Shown here: positions 51,205-60,500 of the stretch, piece by piece
Layout: the number at the start of each line of letters is the position of its first letter
How positions within the stretch are numbered: position 1 is the stretch's first letter
Source of the DNA: an uncultured Burkholderiales bacterium
Lineage (GTDB): Bacteria > Pseudomonadota > Gammaproteobacteria > Burkholderiales > Burkholderiaceae_C
Direction of reading: 5' to 3'
Assembly: GCA_903822825.1 (NCBI GenBank)
Contig: CAIJQQ010000050.1
Coordinates: 1-64,000, forward strand
DNA length: 64,000 nt
The notes under the pieces: model-generated
Seen by the model: the letters and a program-made list of their open reading frames with translations, nothing else
Databases searched by the model: none
What the model was told of the DNA's origin: nothing
Program-made: the position numbers and the translations under genes

Positions 51205-51418
51205 GCACGGCGTCTCGGTCAAATTTCCAGCCCTGCAGGCGACCACCGCCGCTCAGGCAACGCTGCTCCCAGGCTTGCCATTCGGCGATTTGTCTTTCCT
51301 GACCTGCCAATTGCTCCAGGTAGTCGCGCACGGCCTGGTTCAGGCTTTTGCCCATCTTTCGGGCAGCTTCACGGGCCGCATCGGCCACGCGTTCGTCGAC
51401 GGATAAAGTGATGTTCAT
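51191..51418 (-). CDS. vapB: Ribbon-helix-helix antitoxin partner of VapC
   Basis: A 75-residue protein starting MNITLSVDERVADAAREAARKMG, a strand-helix-helix pattern of the RHH (DUF6364-like) antitoxins. The C-terminal half (AEWQAWEQRCLSGGGRLQGWKFDRD) probably wraps the toxin. AAAAGGAAAA precedes the ATG. The symbol is by position; AbrB-type VapB proteins are a different fold. A palindrome 17 bases upstream of the start is the likely autoregulatory operator. Confidence 0.88.
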   Translation of the reverse strand: MNITLSVDERVADAAREAARKMGKSLNQAVRDYLEQLAGQERQIAEWQAWEQRCLSGGGRLQGWKFDRDAVHDRG

Positions 51419-51434
51419 GGCTTTTTCCTTTTGA

Positions 51435-51455
51435 ATCACACATATTATGTGTGAT
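51435..51455. promoter_or_regulatory. vapBC operator palindrome
   Basis: Perfect nine-base arms ATCACACAT / ATGTGTGAT around a three-base centre, immediately upstream of the antitoxin gene. RHH antitoxins commonly bind such sites with the toxin as corepressor. It may also touch the divergent hydrolase promoter. Confidence 0.75.
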
Positions 51456-51523
51456 CCGGGTTGTGTCTGCAAATGCGGGGCTGGTGCGTCGACAATGGTC
51501 AGCCATTCAGAAAGGGTGTTGCC

Positions 51524-52297
51524 ATGAAATCTTGGGTACGCATCGCTGTGTTTTATGGGCTGTCCCTTGGCCTGACGCTGTCTTGGGCAAGCGAGTCGTT
51601 GGTCACCGTGCCCACCCGCGATGGACAAAAAATCGCCTATTGGTGGATGCCCAAGGAGGGCGCCACGGCCACGGTCATTTTGCTGTCGGGTGGCAGCGGC
51701 GGGATCGGATTGCGGTACGGTGAGCCGCGCTCGAACAACTTCCTGATCCGTTCTCGGGAGCTGTTTCGCAGCGAAGGCCTGAATGTCGCCCTGCTGGGCA
51801 ATCCCTCGGACATGCGCGACATGGACGATGCCTGGCGCACCTCTGAAGCGCACCGCACCGATGTTCAGAACGTGATGACCGACATCCGTGCGCGATCCAC
51901 CGCCGCCATGTGGCTGGTGGGCACAAGCCGAGGCACGGTTTCCGCCACGGCTTTGGCATTGGCTTTGCAGGACCAACTCTCCGGCGTGGTGCTGACCGCG
52001 TCCATCACCAGCCAGAGCGAGGCCGCTGCTCTGCCCAGACAGGCCATCGTCCAGTTGCGCTTGCCTGTGTTGATCTACCACCACCGCCAAGACGCCTGTC
52101 GCGTCACGCTAGCGCGTGAGGCAGACAACATTTTTCAGGGCTTGGCGCAAGCCAAAGTCAAGAAGCTGATGGTGGTCGATGGCGGGCAGAACCCCACGGG
52201 CAACCCTTGCCAGGCGCTCCATTGGCACGGTTTTATCGGTATGGAGGAGTTGGCCGTGCAAGACATCGCCGCTTGGATGCGCAACCCGCAGCCATAA
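51524..52297 (+). CDS. Exported alpha/beta-hydrolase-like protein
   Basis: A 257-residue protein with a signal peptide (MKSWVRIAVFYGLSLGLTLSWA). The fold resembles alpha/beta hydrolases, with LLSGGSGG as oxyanion region and LVGTSRGTVSA as nucleophile elbow (Ser). The acid and His are less clear; HWHGFIGME is a candidate His. It has a pair of Cys near the C-terminus (QDACR, GNPCQ) that could form a disulfide in the periplasm. The substrate is unknown. Confidence 0.8.
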   Translation: MKSWVRIAVFYGLSLGLTLSWASESLVTVPTRDGQKIAYWWMPKEGATATVILLSGGSGGIGLRYGEPRSNNFLIRSRELFRSEGLNVALLGNPSDMRDMDDAWRTSEAHRTDVQNVMTDIRARSTAAMWLVGTSRGTVSATALALALQDQLSGVVLTASITSQSEAAALPRQAIVQLRLPVLIYHHRQDACRVTLAREADNIFQGLAQAKVKKLMVVDGGQNPTGNPCQALHWHGFIGMEELAVQDIAAWMRNPQP

Positions 52298-52309
52298 GGC
52301 GGGCAGCGA

Positions 52310-53203
52310 TCAGGCCTTGTGCCAGAGGGCGGCCCAGTCTTGGCTCCACCGCGCCAAGGCTTGAGGCACGGTTGCATCAGCCGCAGCTGCAGGCAAACCC
52401 AGCGCCAGGGCGGCAGAATTCAGCGCGGCCAGTGGTTGGTGCAAGTCGAGCGCTTGCGCCCCGTTTTGCTTGCTCATTTTTTCGCCATTGGGACCCAGCA
52501 CCAGGGGTGTGTGCATGTACTTCGGGGTGGGCAGACCCAGGGCGCCTTGCAGCACGATCTGTCGAGCGGTGTTGTCTGCCAGGTCTTGGCCGCGCACCAC
52601 ATGGGTGATGCCTTGCTCGCCATCGTCCACCACCACGGCCAGCTGGTAGGCCCACAGACCGTCGGCCCTGCGCAGCACGAAGTCGCCGACTTCTTCGTTC
52701 ACGTTTTGCTCTTGTGTGCCCAAACGGCGGTCGGTCCATGCCGTGATGACTGGCCAGCCCAAAGCCTGCTGCACGGCTTGCACATTCAGCCGCCAAGCGC
52801 GGGCTGGTTTGCCGTTCAGGCCAATGCGGCAGGTGCCGGGGTAGACGGCCGCTTGGTGTCGGGCCACGGTTTGGCTTTGGGTGGCCTCAATGTCTTTGCG
52901 TGAGCAGCCGCAGGGGTAGGCCCAGCCTTGGGCCACGAGGTGCTCAAGTGCGGCTTGGTAGTGCGCATGGCGCTGACTTTGCCAGAGCACGGCGCCATCG
53001 GGCGTCATGCCGCACCTGGCCAGTTGCTGTTGAATGGCTTGTGCAGCGCCAGGCAGGCAACGGGGCGTGTCCACGTCTTCGATGCGGGACAGCCACTGAC
53101 CGTCGTGCGCGCGGGCGTCGAGCCAGCTGGCCAGGGCAGCCACCAAGGAGCCCGCATGCAGCAGGCCTGTGGGGGAGGGCGCAAACCGGCCAACATAACG
53201 CAT
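52310..53203 (-). CDS. gluQ: Glutamyl-Q tRNA(Asp) synthetase
   Basis: A 297-residue GluRS paralogue lacking the anticodon-binding domain. It attaches Glu to queuosine at the wobble position of tRNA-Asp. [16 protein letters not shown] is the HIGH-like motif, and EKMSKQNGA the KMSKS-like motif. The zinc site is seen as PCGCSRKD, with Tyr and Cys in VYPGTCRIG. Length is normal for GluQRS. Confidence 0.96.
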   Translation of the reverse strand: MRYVGRFAPSPTGLLHAGSLVAALASWLDARAHDGQWLSRIEDVDTPRCLPGAAQAIQQQLARCGMTPDGAVLWQSQRHAHYQAALEHLVAQGWAYPCGCSRKDIEATQSQTVARHQAAVYPGTCRIGLNGKPARAWRLNVQAVQQALGWPVITAWTDRRLGTQEQNVNEEVGDFVLRRADGLWAYQLAVVVDDGEQGITHVVRGQDLADNTARQIVLQGALGLPTPKYMHTPLVLGPNGEKMSKQNGAQALDLHQPLAALNSAALALGLPAAAADATVPQALARWSQDWAALWHKA

Positions 53204-53227
53204 GCCCAGCCTCTCAGCGATGCAGTA

Positions 53228-54274
53228 TCAGTGTTTGCTCAACACCGACATGGCGAGTTCCAGGCCGGAGACGAAAGCGTCTTCGGCGCGGTGACCCAGG
53301 CACCAGTCACCGCACAGGCCGATGCCTTGCGCCTTGAACCACAGGTGGCTTTGGCCCAGTGGTTGCGCGGTTTTGGCATACAGCCAGCGGTGCGCTTCGG
53401 CGTGGGCCGGGGTGGCGCGGATGCCGGTGATTTCGGCAAAGGCCTTGAGCAGCTTGCCCGTGATGCGGTCTGCGTTGTCGTTGATGTGCTCGGCCGACCA
53501 GGGGGCGCTGGCCTGCACCGTCCATCGCTCGATGCGCTCGCGGCCAGGTTTGGAGGATTCGCGCGCCATCCAGGCGATGCGGTGGTGGGTGCTGCGGGCG
53601 GCGTTCCATTGGGGGCCGATGGTGATGAGGCCTGGCTGAACCGCTTGCGGGTAGGCGAGCATCAGGGTCCAGCAAGGGTCCACACGCACGTCTTTGAGTG
53701 GTGCGGCCAGGGCCGACTGGCCAGAGGCTTTGAGCAAGTCGGTGGCTTGCGCTGGGGGGATCGCCAGGATGACCTTGTCAAAGCCGCCGTACACATGCTG
53801 GCTGCCTTCCTCGCCTTCGGTGTGCAGTTGCCAGCCGTTTTTGTGCAGCGGGTCGGCGCTGATTTTGGTGACGCGTGTTTGCACTTGAACGTTGCCGTCT
53901 TCCACCAGCGGCGCTGCCCAGGCTTTGACCAGACCGTTCATTCCGGGGGTGGCGACCCAGTGGCGTTCTCCGCCGGGCAGGCCCGCCTCGATCACGCGGC
54001 CCATGGGGTCAAGCACGCGGACCGTGTTCGCGCTCCAGGCTTTGCACACGCCGGGCACGGTGCCCAAAGCCAGTTCAAAGCGTGGGTCTCGCACGGTGAA
54101 GTACTGCGTGCCGTGGTCAAAACTGCCAAAGGCGCTGGACCGGGTGGCCATGCGGCCACCCAGACCTCGGCTCTTTTCAAACAAGGTGACGTTGTGACCG
54201 GCTTGGCGCAAAGTGCGTGCGCAAACCACGCCGGCCATGCCGACACCGATGATGGCGATGTGTTGTGTGTTCAT
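53228..54274 (-). CDS. FAD-dependent oxidoreductase, renalase-like
   Basis: A 348-residue flavoprotein. The FAD loop is IAIIGVGMAGVVCARTL, followed by LFEKSRGLGGRMATR, typical of renalase-like and related amine-oxidase-fold proteins. FDHGTQYFT and the C-terminal GLCGDWCLGHRAEDAFVSG match. Bacterial renalases oxidise isomeric dihydro-NAD(P); whether this one does is unknown. It lies 4 bases downstream of the LysR stop. Confidence 0.88.
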   Translation of the reverse strand: MNTQHIAIIGVGMAGVVCARTLRQAGHNVTLFEKSRGLGGRMATRSSAFGSFDHGTQYFTVRDPRFELALGTVPGVCKAWSANTVRVLDPMGRVIEAGLPGGERHWVATPGMNGLVKAWAAPLVEDGNVQVQTRVTKISADPLHKNGWQLHTEGEEGSQHVYGGFDKVILAIPPAQATDLLKASGQSALAAPLKDVRVDPCWTLMLAYPQAVQPGLITIGPQWNAARSTHHRIAWMARESSKPGRERIERWTVQASAPWSAEHINDNADRITGKLLKAFAEITGIRATPAHAEAHRWLYAKTAQPLGQSHLWFKAQGIGLCGDWCLGHRAEDAFVSGLELAMSVLSKH

Positions 54275-54278
54275 GTCC

Positions 54279-55223
54279 CTACTCTACACGCGATGTCAGG
54301 AGCCCGAGCAACGCATCTCGGGTAGCGGGGCGTTCCATTTGCAACAGCCACCAACGCAGTGCCTGCCCAGCAGGCGCTTGCTTGCTCTCGCGCCAGGCGC
54401 ATTGCACGGTGGCTACCCGGTTGTTCTGTACGCGCTTGGCCACCAACAAACCTTTGTCAATGCAGGGCTGGGCGATGCTGACGGGCAAAAAACCACCGCC
54501 CAGGCCCCGCAGTTGGGCGTCCAGTTTGCTGGCCATGTCCGGCACGGTGAACACGTCCTGGCCTTCCATCAGGCCCACGGTCATGCCCGCCCCTCGGCTG
54601 ACGGAATCGGCCACTGCCACTGCGCGGTGGTGTTGCAACTGGCTTGGGGTCAGTGGCTCCAGGGCGGTGGCCAAAGGGTGGTGCACGGCCACCGCATACA
54701 CAAACTCAACCTGGCCCAGAACCCGGTGTCGGATGTCAGAGCCTGCGCCCGGCTCCAACACCACGCCGAGCGCCAGATCGGCCTGGCCTGAGGTGAGCGC
54801 GCTCAAAGTGCCAGAGAGCGTTTCATAGCGAAGACGCAGTTGTGTGGGGGTGTTGAGGTCCAAAAAAGCAGCGCACAAGTCCATGACCACCGGACGAACG
54901 ATCAAGCTGTCTACCGCGATGGTGAGCACCGCTTCCCAACCCGTGGCCACTCGGCGCACCCGGTTGGCCACCGCGTCCATGTCGTCCAACAGGCGCGTGG
55001 CTTCGCGCAGCAGGGCTTTGCCCGCAGCCGTAGGGCGTGCTTGGCGGGACGACCTGTCGAAGAGCAACACGTCCAGCGCGTCCTCGAGTTGACGCACCCT
55101 GTAGGTCAGGGCGCTGGGCACCAGGTCCAGTTGGCGAGCTGCGGCTGCAAAGCTGCCCGCTTGGTCGATGGTCACCAGCATCGTCAGTGCTTCGGGGGTC
55201 AACCAATCGCGAGGGGTTTGCAT
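54279..55223 (-). CDS. LysR-family transcriptional regulator
   Basis: A 314-residue LysR protein. The winged HTH (about 8-70) reads LVTIDQAGSFAAAARQLDLVPSALTYRVRQLED. The effector-binding domain follows from about 90. ATG 55223 fits the family start. It is divergent from the pirin gene, with a clear T-N11-A-type palindrome between, and heads the flavoprotein gene on its own strand. Confidence 0.94.
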   Translation of the reverse strand: MQTPRDWLTPEALTMLVTIDQAGSFAAAARQLDLVPSALTYRVRQLEDALDVLLFDRSSRQARPTAAGKALLREATRLLDDMDAVANRVRRVATGWEAVLTIAVDSLIVRPVVMDLCAAFLDLNTPTQLRLRYETLSGTLSALTSGQADLALGVVLEPGAGSDIRHRVLGQVEFVYAVAVHHPLATALEPLTPSQLQHHRAVAVADSVSRGAGMTVGLMEGQDVFTVPDMASKLDAQLRGLGGGFLPVSIAQPCIDKGLLVAKRVQNNRVATVQCAWRESKQAPAGQALRWWLLQMERPATRDALLGLLTSRVE

Positions 55224-55235
55224 GATGGGGTATCT

Positions 55236-55258
55236 ATCATTGAGTTTATTTGAATGAT
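55236..55258. promoter_or_regulatory. LysR-type binding site between lysR and pirin genes
   Basis: Perfect arms ATCATT and AATGAT separated by eleven bases match the classic LysR T-N11-A box. It lies 12 bases upstream of the lysR start and 73 bases upstream of the pirin start, so it likely serves both autorepression and pirin activation. Confidence 0.72.
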
Positions 55259-55331
55259 GCCAGCAAATGGATTGCACCGCACGGTGGGGCCCATTGCTTA
55301 CAGTCATGATCATGCATTCCAAGGAGCTGAC

Positions 55332-56033
55332 ATGCTGACACTGCGCAAATCAACCGACCGGGGCTACGCCGATCATGGCTGGCTCAAATCGTTTCACAGC
55401 TTTTCATTTGCCAATTATTTTGATCCGGCCCACATGGGCTGGGGCAACTTGCGCGTCATCAACGAAGACCGCATCACGCCGGGCACCGGTTTTGGCACGC
55501 ACGGCCACCGTGACATGGAAATCATCAGCTATGTTTTGTCGCGCAACTTGGCCCACAAAGACAGCATGGGCAATGTCAAAGGCATTCCACCGGGCGACGT
55601 GCAGTGCATGAGTGCCGGCCGGGGCGTGCAGCACAGCGAGTTCAACCATGCCGCTGGCGAGCAGACCCATTTTTTGCAAATCTGGATCGAGCCCAATGTG
55701 AAGGGCATTGAGCCGGGTTATGAGCAAAAAACCGTGCCCGACAGCGCCAAGCGCGGCCAGCTGGCGCTGGTGGCAGCGCCCGAGGTGGGTGAGCACACGG
55801 TCAAGATCCATGCCGATGCGCGCATGCACGCGGGCCTGTTCGATGGCGCAGAATCGGCCACCCTGAAACTGAACCCAGAGCGCAAGGCTTATGTGTTTTT
55901 GGTGCGCGGCGCTTTGCAGGTCAATGGCCAGAGCCTCAACGCAGGTGATGCGGCCATGCTGCAAGCCGAATCCTCATTGGCCTTGACCGAAGGCCGGGAC
56001 GCAGAAGTCCTGGTGTTCGATCTGGCTGCCTGA
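55332..56033 (+). CDS. Pirin-family protein
   Basis: A 233-residue bicupin of the pirin family (YhhW-like). The N-terminal cupin carries GFGTHGHRDMEIISYVL, with His/Glu metal ligands, and VQCMSAGRGVQHSEFN with further His/Glu. Some members have quercetin dioxygenase activity, and others act as redox sensors. AAGGAG precedes ATG 55332. The divergent LysR regulator probably controls it. Confidence 0.93.
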   Translation: MLTLRKSTDRGYADHGWLKSFHSFSFANYFDPAHMGWGNLRVINEDRITPGTGFGTHGHRDMEIISYVLSRNLAHKDSMGNVKGIPPGDVQCMSAGRGVQHSEFNHAAGEQTHFLQIWIEPNVKGIEPGYEQKTVPDSAKRGQLALVAAPEVGEHTVKIHADARMHAGLFDGAESATLKLNPERKAYVFLVRGALQVNGQSLNAGDAAMLQAESSLALTEGRDAEVLVFDLAA

Positions 56034-56074
56034 CTTTATTTACCCCCTTTCTTTTTTCTCAAGGAGTTTTTCTC

Positions 56075-56608
56075 ATGGCTAAAACGGTTGTTGTTTTCCA
56101 TTCTGGCTACGGCCACACCCAGCGCGTCGCCCAATTTGTGGCCCAAGGCGCCAATGCCCAAACCATCACCATCGATGCCGACGGCAACATCACCGAGGAC
56201 GACTGGGCCACACTGGACGCCGCTGACGCCATCGTCTTTGGTTCGCCCACCTACATGGGCATGGCTTCGTGGCAGTTCAAGAAGTTTGCCGACGCCACCT
56301 CCAAGCGCTGGTTCACCAGTGCCTGGAAAGACAAAGTCGCTGGCGGCTTCACCATCTCGGCCAGCCCCAGTGGCGACAAACTGTCGACCATCCAGTACTT
56401 CATCACCCTGGCCATGCAGCAAGGCATGATTTGGGTGGGCCAGCCCGCACTGAACGACGGCACCATCAACCGCATCGGCTCCAACTCTGGCGTGATGGCC
56501 CAAGTGGGCCCGACCAGCCCAGCCGAAGACATCCCCCAAGGTGACTTGGACACGGCCAAAGCCTACGGCGAGCGCGTGGCCGCTGTGGCTGCCAAACTGC
56601 GCGGCTGA
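56075..56608 (+). CDS. Flavodoxin-family / NAD(P)H-quinone reductase-like protein
   Basis: A 177-residue flavodoxin-fold protein. The phosphate-binding loop VVVFHSGYGHTQRVAQ and GSPTYMGMASWQFKKF (isoalloxazine loop) are like WrbA-type proteins. It is shorter than WrbA and lacks its usual insert. It probably carries FMN and reduces quinones by two electrons, an inference. AAGGAG precedes ATG 56075, 41 bases after the pirin gene, so they may be cotranscribed. Confidence 0.88.
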   Translation: MAKTVVVFHSGYGHTQRVAQFVAQGANAQTITIDADGNITEDDWATLDAADAIVFGSPTYMGMASWQFKKFADATSKRWFTSAWKDKVAGGFTISASPSGDKLSTIQYFITLAMQQGMIWVGQPALNDGTINRIGSNSGVMAQVGPTSPAEDIPQGDLDTAKAYGERVAAVAAKLRG

Positions 56609-56616
56609 TGGCCGCT

Positions 56617-56691
56617 TGTGGGAGCGGCGCCCTCGCCGCGATGGGGCCTTCGCATGGCCTCAAACATCGGCCAGAGGGCGGGCCTTCCACA
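56617..56691. repeat. Paired REP hairpins, locus D
   Basis: 56617-56642 (plus) has TGTGGGAGC with GCGGCG / CGCCGC arms and CGATGG. 56665-56691 (minus) is a diverged mirror whose reverse complement starts TGTGGAAGGCCCG, with arms GGCC / GGCC. They face each other between the flavodoxin-like and DUF599 genes. Confidence 0.82.
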
Positions 56692-56745
56692 AAAACAGGG
56701 TCGCGCGGATACGCTGCAGCGCCTGAGCCTTGCTAGGATGGCGGC

Positions 56746-57441
56746 ATGAAAATCATCTCGATGTTGCCGTGGACAGACTGGCTGGCCCTGTTCTTGTTTT
56801 TCAGTCTGTGGATCGTTTATGCCTGGGTTGCCAAGGTGCGCGGCCTGCGGGACCAAAGCCTGATCGCCACCACCAACATGTACCGCCAAAAGTGGATGCT
56901 GCAAACCACTTGGCGTGACCCGCGCATGCTGGATGGCCTGATCACTCAGAACTTGTCGCACACGCCGTCGTTCTTTTCGTCGACCACCATCATCATCATC
57001 GGCGGCTTGTTCGCCTTGTTGGGCACGACTGACAAAGCGGCCGAGTTGGTGCGTGAAATCCCCTTTGCGGAGCCCACGCCCATTTTGGTGTTCGAGTTCA
57101 AGATCCTGGTGCTGGTGGGCATTTTTGTCTATGCGTTTTTCCGCTTCTCGTGGTCGATGCGCCAATACACCTTTGTGGCGCTGGTGATCGGGGCCATGCC
57201 CCCAGCCAAGCAGTTCGAGGACGGGTTGCATGACCGCCTGGCATTGGCCAAGCGGGCTGGACGGCTGGTAGGCGCTGCCGCCGAGACTTTCAACGATGGC
57301 CTCAGGGCTTATTACTTTTCGTTCGCGGCCATGGCCTGGTTTTTCTCGCCGCTGGCGCTGGTGATCGCCACCGCGTTGGTGGTGCTGATTTTGTACGGCC
57401 GGGAGTTCCGCTCTGAGGTGCTGGATGTGCTGCGCGACTGA
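56746..57441 (+). CDS. DUF599 membrane protein
   Basis: A 231-residue integral membrane protein of the DUF599 family. Hydrophobic spans lie at about 10-28, 79-95, 113-133 and 190-222. QNLSHTPSFFSSTTIIIIGGLFALLG and FFRFSWSMRQYTF are typical. The function is unknown. Confidence 0.85.
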   Translation: MKIISMLPWTDWLALFLFFSLWIVYAWVAKVRGLRDQSLIATTNMYRQKWMLQTTWRDPRMLDGLITQNLSHTPSFFSSTTIIIIGGLFALLGTTDKAAELVREIPFAEPTPILVFEFKILVLVGIFVYAFFRFSWSMRQYTFVALVIGAMPPAKQFEDGLHDRLALAKRAGRLVGAAAETFNDGLRAYYFSFAAMAWFFSPLALVIATALVVLILYGREFRSEVLDVLRD

Positions 57442-57546
57442 GTCTGAAGCACTTCGTTTGCAACCTTTTTTCAGGGCCGTCAAGAGGGGGAAATCACCGT
57501 CCCGCACTGGGTAAAACAGGCAGGCCCGCACCTACAATGAAGGCCT

Positions 57547-60500
57547 ATGTTTGTCCATTTGCGCCTCCATTCCGAATTCTCCATTGTTGACTCGACCTGC
57601 CGCATTGACGAGGTGCTCAAGGAGGCATCCAGGGACCAGCAGCCCGCGCTGGCCCTGACCGACCTGAACAACCTGTTTGGCGGCGTCAAGTTCTACAAAG
57701 AAGGCCGGGGCAAAGGCGTCAAGCCCATTCTGGGTGCTGAAATCTACCTCGAAGGTTTGGGGGGGGACCCGACCGCCACCACCAAAGTCAGCCTGTTGGT
57801 ACAAAGCCACCAGGGCTACCTGAACCTGTGCGAATTGCTGGCCCGGGGCTGGACGCAGGGTGTGGTCAAGGCTTTGGCCGTGATCCGGCTGGCGTGGCTC
57901 AAAGAACTCTCTGAGGGTCTGATTCTGCTGTCGGGTGCACAGGCCGGCCCTGTGGGGCAGGCGCTGGTGCAAGGTGATCGGGACAAAGCCGCCGATGTGG
58001 CGTTGCAACTGGGCTCGATTTTTCCGCACCGTTTTTACCTGGAATTGCAACGCGCTGGCCGCCCCGAGGATGAGCCGCAAGTCATTGGCGCAGTGGAACT
58101 GGCCGCACGCTTGGGCCTGCCTGTGGTGGCCACCCATCCGGTGCAGTTTTTGAAGCCCGAAGACTACGAAGCGCACGAAGCGCGGGTCTGCATTTCAGAA
58201 GGCGAGATTCTGGCCAACACGCGCCGTGTGCGCCGCTTCACCCGCGACCAGTATTTCAAGTCGACCGAAGAGATGTGCGCCTTGTTTGCCGATGTGCCCA
58301 GTGCCATCGCCAACACCCTTGAAATCGCCAAGCGCTGCAACCTGAGTCTGGTGCTGGGCAAGCCGCAGCTGCCCAACTTTCCGATCCCGCCCGTCAATGG
58401 CGTGGTGATGTCGGTGGACCACTATTTTCGGCATGTCTCGTTCGAGGGGCTGGAGGCGCGCCTTCTGCACCTGTACCCTGACGAGGCCAAACGCAACGAT
58501 GAGCGTTCGCGGTACGTGGAGCGGCTCGAATTCGAACTCAACACCATCTTGAAGATGGGTTTCCCAGGTTACTTTTTGATCGTGGGTGACTTCATCCAAT
58601 GGGCCAAAGCCAATGGCTGCCCGGTGGGCCCAGGCCGGGGTTCGGGTGCGGGCTCGCTCGTGGCCTATGCGCTCAAGATCACCGACTTGGACCCGCTGCA
58701 ATTCAACCTGCTGTTCGAGCGTTTCTTGAACCCCGAGCGGGTCTCGATGCCCGACTTCGACATCGACTTTTGCCAGGGCAACCGAGACCGGGTGATCGAC
58801 TATGTGAAGGACAAATACGGGCGCGATGCGGTGTCGCAGATCGCCACTTTCGGCACCATGGCCGCGCGTGCGGCGATTCGCGATGTGGGCCGTGTGCTCG
58901 ACATGAGCTACACCTTTTGCGACGGCATCAGCAAGCTCATTCCCAACAAGCCGGGCATGTCGGTCACGCTGCAATACCCGCCGGCCACGCCCAAAGAAGG
59001 CGACAAAAACAACTATGCGATTGCCATGGAGCCCATCCTGGCCGAGCGCATCGAGCGCGAAGAAGATGTGAAGACTCTGATCGAGCTGGCGCAAAAGCTC
59101 GAAGGCATGACCCGCAACGTCGGTATGCACGCCGGGGGCGTGCTGATCGCGCCGGGCAAGCTGACCGACTTTTGCCCGCTGTACCAGCAGCCCGGCAGCG
59201 AATCGGCGGTGAGCCAGTACGACAAAGACGATGTGGAGTCTGCAGGTCTGGTGAAGTTCGACTTCCTGGGGCTGGCCACGCTGACGATCCTGGAGATCGC
59301 CCGTGAGTTCATCATGAAGCGGCACAAAGGTCAGGAAAACTTTGCCTTTGAAAATATTCCGCTGGGTGACGTGGCCACTTACAAGTTGTTTGCAGATGGC
59401 AAGACCGAGGCGGTGTTCCAGTTTGAAAGCCGGGGCATGCAGGGCATGTTGCGCGACGCGCGCCCCAGCCGTTTGGAAGACCTGATCGCTCTGAACGCCT
59501 TGTACCGCCCCGGGCCCATGGACCTGATTCCCAGCTTCGTGGCGCGCAAGCACGGGCGCGAAGTGGTGGAGTACCCGCACCCGGCAGTGGCCGACATGCT
59601 GAGTGAGACCTACGGCATCATGGTCTACCAAGAGCAGGTGATGCAGACGGCCCAGATTCTGGGTGGCTACTCGCTGGGCGGCGCCGACTTGCTGCGCCGC
59701 GCCATGGGCAAGAAGAAGGCCGAAGAAATGGCCGAGCACCGCGAGAAGTTTCGCGCAGGCGCTTTGGCCACGCACAACATCCCACAAGACAAGGCCGACG
59801 AAGTCTTTGACTTGATGGAAAAGTTCGCGGGCTACGGCTTCAACAAGTCGCACGCCGCTGCATATTCACTGCTGGCCTACCACACGGGCTGGCTCAAGGT
59901 GCACTACACCGCCGAGTTTTTCTGCGCCAACATGACGGTGGAAATGGACGACACCGACAAGCTTAAGGTGCTCTACGAAGACGCGGTCAAGTTCGGCATC
60001 ACCTTCGACCCGCCCGACGTGAACCGCGGCACACACCGCTTTGAGCCGGTCACTGACACGGTGATTCGCTACGGTCTGGGCGCGATCAAGGGCACGGGCC
60101 AGCAGGCGATCGAGGCCATCGTCGCAGCCCGCACCGAAGGCGGCCCGTTCACCAGTTTGTTTGACTTTGCAGTGCGCGTTGACCGCACCCGCATCAACAA
60201 ACGCACAGTGGACGCGCTCATCAAGGCCGGGGCCTTTGACTCGCTGCACATGAACCGCGCTGCCTTGTCAGCCAGCATTGATCGGGCGTTTGAATTCTCC
60301 AACGCCACCACGGCCAATGCCAACCAGGGCGGCTTGTTTGACATGCTGGGCGACGACTCGCACGGCTCGAGCACGCAAGAGCCGGAACTGGTCGACATGC
60401 TTCCCTGGGGCATCAAGGAGCGCCTGACCCTGGAAAAGACCGCTGTGGGCTTTTACCTCTCGGGCCATTTGTTCGATGCCGTCGAGCGCGAGGTGCGCCA

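Noticed and set aside
58195..59853. Minus-strand frame of 552 codons opposite dnaE
   Set aside because: Shadow of dnaE without any motif.
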